64,000 nt of DNA from Parapristionchus giblindavisi (taxonomy: Eukaryota; Nematoda; Chromadorea; Rhabditida; Diplogasteridae): assembly GCA_943737045.1 (NCBI GenBank), contig CALSFV010000306.1, positions 152,001-216,000 of the forward strand, written 5' to 3'. The notes under the pieces were generated by a model, which ran no database searches, was not told the DNA's origin, and worked only from the letters and a program-made list of their open reading frames with translations. How positions within the stretch are numbered: the first letter of the stretch is position 1; each line of letters starts with the position of its first letter. This document shows, in pieces, positions 11,890-28,005 of the stretch. Made by a program: the position numbers and the translations under genes.

Positions 11890-12750
11890 GAATATTCACT
11901 TGATCTATTCCATTCATTTATTTTCATTACCTTGTGTATTTAATTATTAGAGATTATTCGATTGGTATATAGTGGCTAATTTTGTGTGTATAGTTGACTT
12001 ATCTGTTAAAATACTTCCCTTTCTTGTCTTGGTTTCCTCGTCTTGTTCATCCTATTCATTCATTCATTGTTTACAATTTGGATTTATCGGTGTGTCATTT
12101 AGTGGTGCATGATTAGAATGAGTAGATTGAGTAGACTATATACTCATATTCCTTCTTCATCTTATTCTTCTCACACATATTCACTTATCATTCTTCATTT
12201 CTTTATTGTACATGCACTCGCTACTTGTTTCAGTACACAATCCCTTCCTTCTCATCAATGTAAACGGTAGAATTGATTCCATTCCCGGTTATACATATAC
12301 CCATCCTATTATATATACTCCCCCTCGACCATCCTTTTGTCAATCTCTTCTTATCTATTCCATCTATCTCATTCATGAGCTCTCATCAGAGCCTATCTTC
12401 TATTTCTCTCTATATATATTTCTCACTTCTTAATCACAATCAATCAAATCGATGTTGCTGCTATTCAGAGTTTTATTCAATCTCTTTCCTATAGTGTAAT
12501 TTATCACTAATAGCTCCATGCATGTTCTTCATAAGTACTTTTGTAACACAGCGGCTTGGGATAAAGTCTTCTGCTGTATTTCATGTATATTTCATATCAA
12601 ATGTATAGTGTTATTAATGTCACATAGTTTATCTCTATTTGACATGAATAGCGTGAAATGAAGCTGAAACGAAATGTAATACTATTCTATTGAGTCTCGT
12701 ATATTGATTGTATAAGCATGATCATATAATATTGAATGGAATGGAATGAA
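11890..12750. other. Convergent intergenic region between ifet-1 and ptl-1
   Basis: AT-rich, with TTCATTC and TATATA phrases. Only chance short open frames are present. It should contain both 3' UTRs and polyadenylation sites. I see no RNA gene. Confidence 0.5.
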
Positions 12751-15045
12751 TCAATGGGGAATGATTTGATCTGCTGATAGAGGGTTTACTGCCCCAGGCA
12801 TAGTAGATGACGATGTACGTCTTTGTGGTGTACTACTAGTACTTGTAGATATCTTTGGCTTGGCTGATGATTTGAAGTCTATCTTACGATCTTCCACCTA
12901 GAATAGATTAATGTATATGGGTAGATATATGATATAGAATGATATGAACAAACTCAGGCTGGTTGAACCTTGACATTTCCTCCTCCAGGGATATATGATG
13001 CATTATCTAGACTGCCTACTTTTGATGAAGCATTTGACACATCAATCTTTTGTGAGAATATCTGAAGAATAGTGCAAGTGATACGATATCATCAAACCAA
13101 TTCACGATTATTCATTCACGAATTATCATAATGTATCTAATTCTGTCATGACTCAAATAGGTTCTCTAATTTTCGATAGGGAGATTTAATAAAAAGGCAA
13201 ACTCCTAACATTAAAAAAAGGCAGCTTGGTGCGCTAGATAAGATAAACAAATGATAAGCGAAGCGATATATATAATAGAAATTTGATTTGAGATAGTTAT
13301 ATTGTATATTCTTATAGACTGATGAGAGGAGTCATTAATTTGTTTCCCCCTTCCCTTTATGAAGAATGATTGATGTGCATAGATAGATAGAAGATATGAT
13401 ATGATATACCTTAACATTTCCTCCTTGAGGACGTCGATTAGCATTTTCTAATGAGCCTATCTTACTCTCTGCACTCCACACCAGCTTTTGTGATAAGATC
13501 TAGACAAAGTGAACACAATAAGCATATCACTCTCAATTCACTTCAATCAATAAATCAAATAAAAATAATCAATCGATAGAATATAATAATATATACTTTT
13601 TTATCAGATGTAGTAGGAACATGTTGAGATCGTGTATCAACTCGGGGTTTAGCTTTGTCTTTGAATGTTGTCTTTGTTGTCTCAATCTTGACATTACCTC
13701 CTCCTTAATATAACATTCTCATAGATAAATATGAATATATGAATGTACCTGGTACATGTTTAGTATTATCCAATGATCCTATCTTAGATGTTACATTATA
13801 TTTCTTCTTCTCACTGAATATAGTAACATTTCCCCCACTTGGTTTATGAGCTGATGATGCTACGATCTTACTATAAACACACATATTATTCCATTTATAT
13901 CCCCTTCCCTTCCTCTCCGACAATGTAAACCCCTCTATTATTTGAATTGTCTCCATTCAATAGAAGATAAATAACAATATGAACTCTTTTTGAATAATAT
14001 AATTGTAGTCTATCGAAAGTGTATAATGTATTGTACTAACCTTGATACATTAGCATATTTAGGATTAGTTTTGGGTGTAGATGGAGGTTTTGATGTTGAT
14101 GATTCTGAATGAATAGATGAATAGATGGATAGATGGTATATGATTGAATTGTTGTTGTACCTCTTGTTCTAGATGTATTTCTAGATGAATTATTAGATTG
14201 ATTAGGAAGAATAGTCTTTGATGGAGTTGATGATTGACGAGATGAACGAATTGGTGTTGATGAACTGAATCAACCTCATTAGATTACAAGAGGGAGAGGG
14301 AGAGGGAGAAGGAGAGGGAGAGAGAGACGGAGAGGGAGAGGGAGAAGGAGAGAGAGAAGGAGAGGGAGAGGGAGGGGCAGAGGGAGAGGGAGAGAGTGAA
14401 GGACTGACACTTTAGTTGGCCCTCCTAATGGTGCTTTCTTAGGAGGAAGAGAAGTATTGATTGATGATGGAATAGATGGAGAAGGTATAACTTTATTTGA
14501 TGATTCTTTCATACTGAATGAATATAATTGAATGGATATTATTAATATAATAATAACCTTGAATCCTTCTTCTCTATATTTGGAGTTGATAATATTGGTA
14601 CATGTTCATTTTGTCCATCTTCTCTATTATCATTATTTCTTTGATCATCTTTCATTGATTGAATATCTATTGATAGTTGTTCATCTACTCGATTATCTTC
14701 TTCTTCTTCTTCCTTCTTCTTCATTTCTATAACTTGTTCTATTCCCTTAATATCTTCAACTTCTTCATGAATCCCTTTAGTATCTTCTCTTTCTTCTTTC
14801 TCTTCAATATCTTCTCTTTCTTCTTCATTGGAATGATTATCATGAATAGAAGATGATGATACAACCTTCTCTATCACTTCATCTTCATCTCTATCTTCAG
14901 ATACTATTCCTTTATCTTCTTCATCTTCTCTTAGTTCTTCATTCTCTTCATTATTATGAATAGAATGAATAGATGGAGATTGAATAGTTATGGATGAAGG
15001 ACTATCTATCACTCCTCCTCCTTCTATATCTTCATCTCTTTCCAT
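12751..15045 (-). CDS. ptl-1: Tau/MAP2/MAP4-family microtubule-associated protein (PTL-1)
   Basis: The start at 15045 opens an exon (to 14558) encoding a very acidic Glu/Asp/Ser-rich region, like the projection domain of tau-family proteins. Smaller Ser/Thr/Pro-rich exons follow (14279-14512, about 14160-14270, about 14040-14110). The C-terminal half holds tubulin-binding repeats spread over separate exons. They read KIGSLDNTKHVPG (about 13750-13870), GGGNVKIETTKTTFKDKAKPR (about 13590-13700), KIGSLENANRRPQGGNVK (13410-13500) and KVGSLDNASYIPGGGNVKV (12960-13070). The KxGSxxN and PGGGxVxI signatures are specific to this family. The last exon ends MPGAVNPLSADQIIPH. The protein binds and stabilises microtubules, chiefly in neurons in C. 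elegans. An AGAGGG tract at 14288-14395 lies at the edge of an intron. Exact repeat count may change if a small exon was missed. Confidence 0.93.
14288..14395 (+). repeat. (GAGGGA)n purine tract in a ptl-1 intron
   Basis: An imperfect hexamer array, purine-rich on the plus strand and therefore pyrimidine-rich in the ptl-1 sense strand. It runs up to the exon at about 14410. Confidence 0.85.
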
Positions 15046-15048
15046 TAT

Positions 15049-15060
15049 CTGTAATTATGA
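15049..15060 (-). promoter_or_regulatory. Probable trans-splice acceptor of ptl-1
   Basis: The minus strand reads TCATAATTACAG and then ATA before the ATG at 15045. The very short leader fits spliced-leader addition or an upstream noncoding exon. Confidence 0.4.
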
Positions 15061-16230
15061 ATTATAATAATAATAAGAAGAAGAGGGTGTGGTTATGTAG
15101 AAGAAGAAGGAGAAGAAGGAGTGGAAGAGTATAATAGAATTAAGAATAAGTGGAAAAGGAGGAGGAGGTAGTATTGTTGTATATGAAGAATGTTCAATTG
15201 AGTAGTTGAAGAGGATATTGAATAGATGGTCAAATGAAGAATGATTGAAATGAATGGAGAAGAGATGGAATAATATAGGTGTGATGAATACTCTATTCAA
15301 GATGAAGAAAGAATGGAAACCAAAATAAGCTATTAGTCTACATCTATGGAGTATGTTGAGTAAAGAGAAGAGAAAGGAGAGAAAGAGTAAATGGAGAGTA
15401 AGTAGTGAATGAAAGAGTAGAGGAGAATAGAGGAGTTACGAGTTCACTTAGATAGATAGAAGAGGATAGTCGATAGTGGATATGGATGGATTCATATGGA
15501 GAGGAAGAGGACATGTAATACTAGTAGAAGAGTAGATGGAATAGAAGATGAAGGAACAATGAATGAATGAATGAATGGAGTAGATGGAGGAATAGATGAA
15601 GATGAAGATCGTCAAAGAGGATCAAATACTTTGAAGAGAAGAAGAAGCAGTGATTATAATGGAAGTGAAGGAGGAATGGGGGAGGAGTAGTGAATTAGTC
15701 TAATGAGGGGTGATGAGAGAGTAATCAATGAATGATTATGACAACTAAACACTTTAATAGATGGAAGTGTACTGTAAGATTAGTTAGAATAATGTGAGAG
15801 ATATATTTGGATAGGAAATCATACAAATTGAGTACTGTATAATGGTATAAAAGATGAATATTGACTAATGGGTCCTTATGAATAGCAGATAATGGAAGAC
15901 TAGACTTAGTGTCTATATTTGTATGAGAATAGAAGGAGGGAGAGGGAGAGGGAGAGGGAGAAGGAGAGGAAGGGGTAAATGTGACATGAAAGAGTGAAGA
16001 GAAATGCATGAAAAGAGGGGTTTGTTCGTCTTCTTATCCTTTGAGCACCTTCTTCTTCCTTTCTCAGTCTTCTTCTTTTTATGTGCAACTCTTCATCCTT
16101 TACTCCTCTCTCTTCTTCTTCCTATGTAGTCTGTCCTCCTACTTCTATACATTTACAATATAGCTATGAATTGACAATGAAGATGAGATGAACGAACATG
16201 GTAAAGAAGAAGAAAAGAAACGAAGACTTC

Positions 16231-16811
16231 TTCCCCCTCTCTCCATCTCCCTCCCCCTCTCCCTCTCCCTCTCCCTCTCCCTCTCCCTCTCCCTCTCCCT
16301 CTCCCTCTCCCTCTCCCTCTCCCTCTCCCTCTCCCTCTCCCTCTCCCTCTCCCTCTCCCTCTCCCTCTCCCTCCCCCTCTCTCTCTCCCTCTCCCTCTCC
16401 CTCTCCCTCTCCCTCTCCCTCTCCCTCTCCCTCTCCCTCTCCCTCTCCCTCTCCCTCTCCCTCTCTCTCCCCCTCTCCCTCTCCCTCTCCCTCTCCCTCT
16501 CCCTCTCCCTCTCCCTCTCCCTCTCCCTCTCTCTCTCCCCCTCTCCCTCTCCCTCTCCCTCCCCCTCTCTCTCCCCCTCTCCCTCTCCCTCTCCCTCTCC
16601 CTCTCCCTCTCCCTCTCTCTCCCCCTCTCTCTCCCTCTCCCTCTCCCTCTCCCTCTCCCTCTCCCTCTCTCTCCCCCTCTCCCTCTCTCTCCCTCTCCCT
16701 CTCCCTCTCTCTCCCTCTCCCTCTCCCTCTCCCTCTCCCTCTCCCTCTCCCTCTCCCTCTCCCTCTCCCTCTCCTCCCTCTCCCTCTCCCTCTCCCTCTC
16801 CCTCTCCCTCT
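16231..16811 (+). repeat. (CCCTCT)n hexanucleotide tract, about 580 bp
   Basis: Nearly uninterrupted CCCTCT units with interspersed CTCTCT and CCCCCT variants. It is the longest low-complexity tract in the window. The strand is entirely polypyrimidine, so it could form intramolecular triplex (H-DNA). Confidence 0.97.
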
Positions 16812-17438
16812 ATGCCTTATATGTTGAGCTCTATCTTCTTCATCTTTCCTTTGAGTGTTTCCGACAATGAGTTCAATATGATCTTCATATGAATGAGTGT
16901 CTCTATTGGACTAGATACATGATACATACTACATTTGAATCTGAATGAACATTTCAAATAGAACTATTGATGATACAATCTATTACTCATATAGCATACA
17001 ATTGATGTATAAATGTATTCTATTCAGTCATATTCATATATTCTTCATCTCTTCCATATAGTATGGGTGGTGTATGGGTCTTCATTCATGATATACGGTA
17101 GTCTTCTCTTTCTCATCTCATCTTCAGTCTTATTTCTTCCTCACAACACACACTACTAGTCAACAATCGAAGTGGTTATGCTTTCTTTCTCCCTCTCCCT
17201 CTTCCTCTCCCTCTCTCTCCCTCTCCCTCTCCCTCTTGTTTCTCTACTCTAATCTAAACCCTTCCTATTGGGAACTCTTATCAATATTGACTTCTATTCT
17301 TCTATCATTTCATTCTTTTCGTCTCAATATCAATTCTTTCATTCATTTACAATTATAGATTTGAGTAGATCATCTAATCGATAACTAAGGAAGGTATAAT
17401 CAATCGATAATTAATAATCGATATATCAATCAATAATC

Positions 17439-20755
<3,317 letters not shown>

Positions 20756-23108
20756 TATATCTATCTACTTTGTTCATTCTTTCTACTTTTCATTCATTCT
20801 TTACTTCTACATAATTGCATGATTGATCTATCATTAGATTTATTACTGTAGATAGTGTATTAATAGTTCATAACATTCATTTTATTTGTTGTTTTATAAA
20901 AACTTCCGGTTAGCTGTATTCTTATCAATTACTATACAATATAAGTAAGTGACTCCCTCTCCATCTCCCCCTCTCCCTCTCCCTCTCCCTCTCCCTCTCC
21001 CTCTCCCTCTCCCTCTCCCTTTTCATTCGGTTATAGCTATGTAATCTACGTGTTTCAATTGTATTCTTATCTTCAAGTCACATTCATTCATAATAAACAT
21101 TTTTTTCTTATTTGACTAAACTTGACATTGAGGTCAAATGGGTTCTAATATTCCATTGAATACTTATCTGTAATCTTCATATCATTATCATAGATATGTA
21201 TATCTATGATATCTTTTATCATTTGGATTCATTCATATTCTCTATATCTCTATTACATATATTCTATTTCTCTCATGGGATTCATTATCATGATTCAATA
21301 TAATGGAGTATATCGATAGACTCTAACGATGACGAAGAGGAGTGTCATCTAACGATGTCTCTCCCTCTCCCTCTCCCTCTCTCTCCCTCTCCCTCTCCCT
21401 CTCCCTCTCCCTCTCCCTCTCCCTCTCCCTCTCCCTCTCCCTCTCCCTCTCTCTCCCTCTCCCTCCCTCTCCCTCCCTCTCCCTCTCTCTCCCTCTCCCT
21501 CTCCCTCCCTCTCCCTCCCTCTCCCTCTCTCTCCCTCTCCCTCTCCCTCCCTCTCCCCCTCTCTCCCTCTCCCTCTCCCTCCCTCTCCCTCTCTCTCTCC
21601 CTCTCCCTCCCTCTCCCTCTCCCTCTCCCTCCCTCTCCCTCTCCCTCTTGTCTATGTCTCATTCGATCTCTTCACATGTCTTCACAGCTGATGTCCTCTA
21701 GAGTGGTCTATTCCTTCATCATCTCTCTATCTCTATCTCTTTCTCTTCATTCTCTTCATTATATCGTTCTTCATTCTATTTCATCACTTTTATCATTCTT
21801 CTTTTACTTCTTTTTTCATTCTCTATTCAATTGATAGAAAACATAGGAAGATAGTCACATGAATGAAGAAGAAGAAGATTTAACCACCACTCAATTCCCA
21901 CCCCTCCCTCTCCTTCTTCTCCCTCTCCTTCTTCTCCCTCTCCTTCTCTCCCTCTCCCTCTCCTTCTCTCACCAATGTTCTCATAACTTCTTCATGATGT
22001 ATATGTACACATTACAAGACTAATCTCTCTTGAATCTTCTTTTCTATCATAAACTAATCATCTATGTCATCTATCCTTCTCTTCCTCCTTCCTCTTTCAT
22101 CGTCCATCTCCTCGATCCCCTTCATCTAGTTTACATATTCTTCCTCTCATATTGTACTTGTCCATCTCTCCCTCTCCCACATTGCTCCTCTCTCCCTCTC
22201 CTTCTCTCCACCCCTCCCCCTCTCCCTCTCCCTCTCTCCCTCTCCCTCTGGTCTCTCATTATTCTTTCTTCTCTTCAATTCCTTTAGTCCTTTTCTCTTT
22301 CTCTATCCACATTGGCTATTGATTCTTTCCTTCTTCTTTTACAATTTGGAGTCCTTCTTTTACTCGATAAAGAAGAAAAAGAAGAATATGTAGAAGTATT
22401 GTGTATAAGAATAAGAATGAATTCATTCTATTCTTCTTCTTTTACTCTCTTATTATATAGTGCTTATTATTTCTTTCCCTTCTTTTTAGTTTGCATTGAT
22501 GGATAGGAAGTTCCATTCCATTTTATCTCTCGTATCTCTCTCCCTCCCTCTCCCTCTCCCTCTCTCTCTCCCTCCTTCTCCCTCTCCCTCTCCTTCTCCA
22601 TCCCTTGTCTACTACTCACGTGAGTGTGTTGGGAGACACTCAAATCGATTCCATTTTCTTCTTTTTCTTCTTCTTCTCTATATCTCTTCCTTCACTCATA
22701 TGATCATGAATGAATGGAGAAGTATCATCTATGAATATAGACCATCTATTCATTTCATTCTCTAGCTTCTCATTATCCATTTCTCTTCTCTTTCTCTTCC
22801 TTCATATTCATCATTCTCTTCTATCTCTAGTATCACTTGTTCTTATTCTGCACTTTGTCATTCCATCTCTTCCTCCTCTCTCCCTCTCCCTCTCCTCTCT
22901 TCTCATCTCCAACTGTTCCAATCTATTCTTATCTCATCACTTGATCTCTTCACATGATTATCATCATCTCCTTCTTTATATTCTTTCATTTCATATCATT
23001 TCACTTATCATTCCATTCACTATCTACTCTATCTATTCATTCTATTCAATGTATTGATTACAGGTATCATCTCATCACAATCGATTGTCTCTCATCTTAT
23101 ATCTATCT
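20756..23108. other. Repeat-rich intergenic region upstream of zer-1
   Basis: Between the TMEM245 gene and zer-1, both on the plus strand. It contains (CCCTCT)n tracts at about 20950-21018, 21358-21649, 21905-21972, 22160-22250 and 22545-22600, all pyrimidine on the plus strand, embedded in AT-rich DNA with TTCATTC phrases. No conserved coding sequence is seen. Confidence 0.55.
21358..21649 (+). repeat. (CCCTCT)n tract with CCCTC pentamer variants, about 290 bp
   Basis: Alternating hexamers and CCCTCCCTCT variants. Open frames on both strands encode only Ser/Pro/Leu or Arg/Glu/Gly dipeptides and are not genes. Confidence 0.95.
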
Positions 23109-26100
23109 ATGGGGGAGGATATTCCTCTATCATCTCCATCTCTTGTATCCTTATCAGCTCTTACAATAGTTGAGAATGAATCATTACTTCATTTAATCAA
23201 TCAATGGAATCTTAATCTTCCTCTTCCTGCATCTCATGCCATATACTCTAATCTATTCAAAGGAACTCCATCTACCGTATGTTTATCTCGTCTTTTATTC
23301 TATTCTAATCAATCAATAATATCATTTCATTTAGAAATACTCTTCAGTATCAGGTCCATTGGATTATTTCACTAATGGAGAACGATTTCCTCTTTCATCC
23401 TTGAAGATAACTCGTGAGTTGAACATTTATATATATTATTGATTGATTATTAATTGATTATTGATTATAGTGACGGATAGTGACAGTGATGCATTTCTTT
23501 TGTGTCGTCTTTTGAATGCTCATCGAGATAGATTGACTGATATTGAAATAACTAATTCATGGGTGAGTATCATATTGTATAGCATTTATTATCCAATGAA
23601 TTGATATGTCATGAGAATTGATATGATACCGTATCCATTATTACATTGATGTTATTGATTGATCTGATTGAAGGGACTATCAGCATCATTTCTTCAAATT
23701 CTTTGTGAATCAAAGACTAATCTTCTTCCTAAATTGAAATCTCTTCATTTGACTTCATATGAAGGAGTCATAGCAAATACAAAACGAAGAAGGTACATAT
23801 TACTCATAGGTGGGCGCGTGAAAACGAATTTTTATTGCACACAGCCTTGCCTTCTGTTGCGGGGCCTTGCGCATAGCTTTGCCTCGCAACAATTAGAACA
23901 TTTCCAGTCAAATATGATAAAAATAGGCCATGTGCATAGCCCTGTCTTACAATTCCCCGGTTTGCGCATAGCCTTTCCCCAAGCGCGCCCACTTATGATA
24001 TTACTTATCCTATACTATGTAGAATATTCATTGATTATTTCATTCATTATTTTGTTATGATGAGAAAGAAGTGATGATGATATAATGTAGATGATGAGTA
24101 GATATAGTAGATGTTAATGTGATTATATTGTAATATTGTCGTTTCAGACGTAAATTGGGTACAGCTGGATTAGAAGGAAGAAATGTTCCTGTATTAGGAG
24201 AAGAAGATCTACCTGTATGTTTATTAGATCATTTAATATTATATGATTAAGAATTGTAAATATTGTAATTGTTGATGAATGAATAATTGAAGGGAAGAGC
24301 AGCAGAAGCAATTCAATCAATAGGAGCATGTACAGGAGGAAATGATGATAAGGTATTCAATCTAAGAAATATATATCATTTAATTTATTGTGTAATACTA
24401 CTTATGCCATTAGGCTAAAACTTGAGATAGAGGAGTTTATTGATTGATCATTTCATTATTTCCTTTATATTTATGTTAGTTGACATTCCATCTCATATTC
24501 GTATCTCCTCTATTCATTCATTCATGCATTCATTTCAGAATCGTGAAGATGAAGATGAATATCCTCCATTGACTAATTTATGTGTTAACGTAAATCATCT
24601 GAATCTATCAAAAGATCCACGAGTAAGTCACAATACAATAGTATTATTTCATTTATTATAGTTTATATCATTATATATTGATTGATTGTGTATAGGCTCA
24701 ACGACGAATAGAAGATATGGATAATCATTCATCATCTGGAGATAATATGAATGATATATTACATCGATTACTTGATCCAATTGTTCATTTGCAATCACTT
24801 GATTTATCATATTGGACTAAGGTATACATCTCTTCATCTATTCATCTATTCTATCTATCTATTCATCTATTCTATCTATCTATTCTATAGTTGGATGATC
24901 TTCGTTCTCTTCGTCCTCAATCTTCTCTTACTCGATTGATTCTTTATGATGTTCCTGATCTATACAAAGCTCTTGATAATATATGTGAACTCTCCCAGTT
25001 GGTGTAAGTCTATCTCTTATCTCTCTATCAATCTATTCATATTGATATTGTATTCAGTACATTGGATATATCTCAATGTAATCGTGATAGTGGAACGTAT
25101 CCTCGTCCTGCAACATGTCTATATAAGATTGTAACTTCACTTCCTCATCTATCATATCTTGATATATCTTCAACTAATCTCGCAGTACAACCAAGTCATT
25201 CTGATTGGCCTAATCGTGAAGGGTACGATCATATATTCTATTCAGTGATATCATTATCTCATTATATCATTATAGTCGTGGTAATATCAATTGTGATATC
25301 TATGGTCTTCGTTTCTTATCTCGTCCACTTGAATTCCTTGGTCTATTCAATTGTGATAGTGCCAGTCATTTTGGTTCTATTCCTGCTAAACATATCAGTG
25401 GAGATGCAACTGAAGATCAGGTATCTCTATCTATCTATTCATTCCATTCCATTCTATTCCATCTATCATATATGATCTAATCAGGTAATCAATGCTCTTC
25501 GTGTTTATTCATCACGTGCTGGTCTTCTTCAAGCAGTACTCAATGAATCATATCAATTGTATAGATTTGGTAATAATAATCCATTAACAAGGTATTGTAT
25601 ATCTATTATGACTTGGATCATATACATCTCTTCAGACATACAGAAGCTCTTCATCTTGTTTTACAAGCAATGTCTGATCATTTACCTGATTCTACATTAC
25701 AAATAGCTGGTTTGTATCTATCTATTCAATATATTATATCTGTTCTCATCGAGATAGAATATGCATTAGATGATTCATTATAGGTTCGGCCTCACTCTTT
25801 TATATAATACGTAAAGTGAATATGAATAGAGATACAAAGAGAAGAGTAGTTGGTGCTTTACTATCAGGTATACATTGTATTAATGTATCTATATAGTTTA
25901 TGATTCATTATAGGAATGGAAACGCATATGGAAGAACAAGTAATGGTTAGAAATTGTTGTCTATCTCTATGTCAATTTGAAATACCTCAAGAGATTCTTT
26001 TCGACTATAGGTATGTATATATTGTGTACTTTGATTAATGAATGAATGAATGTTTCAGTCGATTAGCTATTCTATTAGTAACAGTACTTCAACATCATAA

Positions 26101-27428
26101 TGGTGATTCTTTAACTCAAAGAATAGTTGTATTCTTACTTAATTCAATGGCATGTCATGTAGAAGGAGATCAAAAGATTCAAGTTGGAAGTTTTGGTGCA
26201 ATCGAAGTATTTATTCATATTAATATATTATCTTCTAATCTCTTCTTCATTCTATTAGATGATTCTTCAACAAATCAAACGTAAATTGGATGCAAATGTA
26301 TGTGATGATGTAATGGAAGTTGGATGGAGTTTCTTATGGAATATAACTGATGAAACTCCATTAAATTGTGAACGATTTCTATCTGCAAATGGATTACATT
26401 TATTTGAACAATGTTTTGATGCATTTAGAAGTGAACGAGAATTGGTTAGTTTATCTCTCTATTCCTTCTTTTCTATTATCATTATTATTCTTGAGGTACG
26501 TAATATGATGGGATTGATAGGAAATATAGCTGAAGTTGATGTTCTTCGATGTCAACTCATGAAGGATTCATATATCAATATATTCTGGTATGTCATTTCT
26601 ATTCTAATTGATTGTATTCATTGATTGATATGATTACAGTACTCTATTGAAACTGGTGGATGATTCAATTGAGATCAGCTACAATTCAGCAGGAGTATTA
26701 GCTCATCTTGTGAGTGATGGAGATAGATCATGGGAAGGAGTTGAAGTTAAGAGAGAAGATGTTATGGAAGCTATTATGAAGGTATTATATATTTATTGAT
26801 TGTTATTGATTGATTCAATTGATTGATTATTGTAGTCTTGTTCTGAATGGAAATTGGATACTCGTCGATTTATTAATTATCGATCATTCCGTCCAATTCT
26901 TCGATTGATTCCCCATTATGATGCTTATGCCAGTCAGGTAATCCTTCCCTTTTACAACTCATTATGACTTATATTATGTTAACATGCATATCCACGAAAT
27001 GAGACAAATAATTAGAGAGAAAAGAGAAATATATGTTCTGATGTTGATTGATTTGAATAATATTTTTTGATTGTTGATCTTTGATCTTGAGCAGTCAAAA
27101 TATAATGTATGATATTTGCAGCATTGGGCAGTATGGGCTCTTGCCAATTTGACAACAACAGATGGTAATAAGTACTGTCGATATGTTGTGGATGAAGGAG
27201 GAGAGATACTTCTTATTCAATTAGTTTCACAACCAAATGTATTGGAAGATACAAAGAATCTTGCTAATATTGTACTATCTAATATAAACACTTGGTAAGA
27301 TTATCATTAGTGTTATTATTATTTGTAGAAATATGATTGTATTGATATTTAGGCGTAATGAACCATATCATAAAGAAGGTGAAGATGGAGAATTACAAGA
27401 TGTTGAAATGACTGATGTTCAGCAATGA
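23109..27428 (+). CDS. zer-1: ZER1/ZYG11-family CUL2 ubiquitin ligase substrate receptor
   Basis: About 18 exons. The start MGEDIPLSS follows an acceptor-like GATTACAG at 23057-23064. The first half (exons to about 25400) has leucine-rich-repeat character, e.g. LKSLHLTS, LQSLDLSYWTK and LSYLDISSTNL. The second half is an ARM-like helical region. It matches vertebrate ZER1 closely at VRNCCLSLCQFEIP (about 25940), FLWNITDETPLNCERF (about 26330), GLIGNIAEV (about 26510), FINYRSFRPILRLIPH (about 26870) and QHWAVWALANLT (about 27120). ZER1-type receptors recognise N-terminal glycine degrons through the ARM-like domain and recruit CUL2-elongin. One intron carries a 193-bp hAT-like insertion. The protein ends in an acidic tail EGEDGELQDVEMTDVQQ. 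ZER1 is favoured over ZYG11 because of the FINYRSFRPILRL and FLGLFN segments. Confidence 0.92.
23805..23997. mobile_element. hAT-like MITE, copy 4 (193 bp)
   Basis: Ends CATAGGTGGGCGCG and CGCGCCCACTTATG form an inverted repeat with one mismatch. The 8-bp duplication ATATTACT lies at 23797-23804 and 23998-24005. It is in a zer-1 intron between the exon ending about 23791 and the one starting about 24148. The inside is GC-richer than its surroundings and noncoding. Confidence 0.88.
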
Positions 27429-28005
27429 AATCACTTCATTTTTTTTAAAAATTATACATCCTATACATTTATCAGTATATATGTGAAGAAATATAAGAGA
27501 GAGAAAAGAGAGAAATATATATATTGCAATACTCGTTTGTAAATAGATATAGTCATTGAATGAATCATTATAAATATGGGTCCGTATCATCTTTCATGAT
27601 AGATAACGGCTTTCTTCTTTCCCCTCATTCACCATTTTCATCCCAGTGTCACCTTTTACTACATTTAAACTATCTAATAGTTTTAATCAATCTATTCCTG
27701 CTTTCATTTCATCTTTGATTGTACATACATTTTGTTTGTTCTTTTGTCCATTAATGATAGATGAATAATCTGTTTGTTGAATGGAACTTCGATACATAAA
27801 TGAAATGATCATATCATTCATTATACATTCACATAATACTATATCATACAAGTATTTGTTGTTAGTACCACAATTGCCTATTCACAAGTCACAACCAATA
27901 AATACAAGAGAATATCACAGTCAAAATAGATTAAATGTACATTTGTTCAGTATCATCAGTAAGGTTAGTATGGTAAAGTGAGATTATTAGAGGGTTAATG
28001 GTATC
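27429..28005. other. Convergent intergenic region, zer-1 / golgin-45
   Basis: AT-rich 3' UTR sequence. Only short chance open frames. No RNA gene or repeat family was recognised. Confidence 0.5.

Larger units (their letters stand above)
15046..17438. other. Repeat-rich divergent intergenic region between ptl-1 and the TMEM245 gene
   Basis: Low-complexity purine-rich DNA (15060-15720), then a 580-base (CCCTCT)n tract and a second smaller one at 17189-17237. The long open frames here encode only Pro-Ser or Leu-Ser dipeptides and are artefacts of the repeat. No gene is supported. Both promoters must lie here. Confidence 0.6.

Noticed and set aside
14542..14732. Plus-strand frame over the ptl-1 first exon
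   Set aside because: It is the antisense shadow of the acidic ptl-1 coding exon, which has the better start, acceptor and composition.
16188..16892. Long plus-strand open frames of Ser-Leu or Ser-Pro dipeptides
   Set aside because: They are translations of the (CCCTCT)n tract, with no unique sequence, splice context or conservation. The same applies at 21342-21834, 55339-55581 and 59678-60048.
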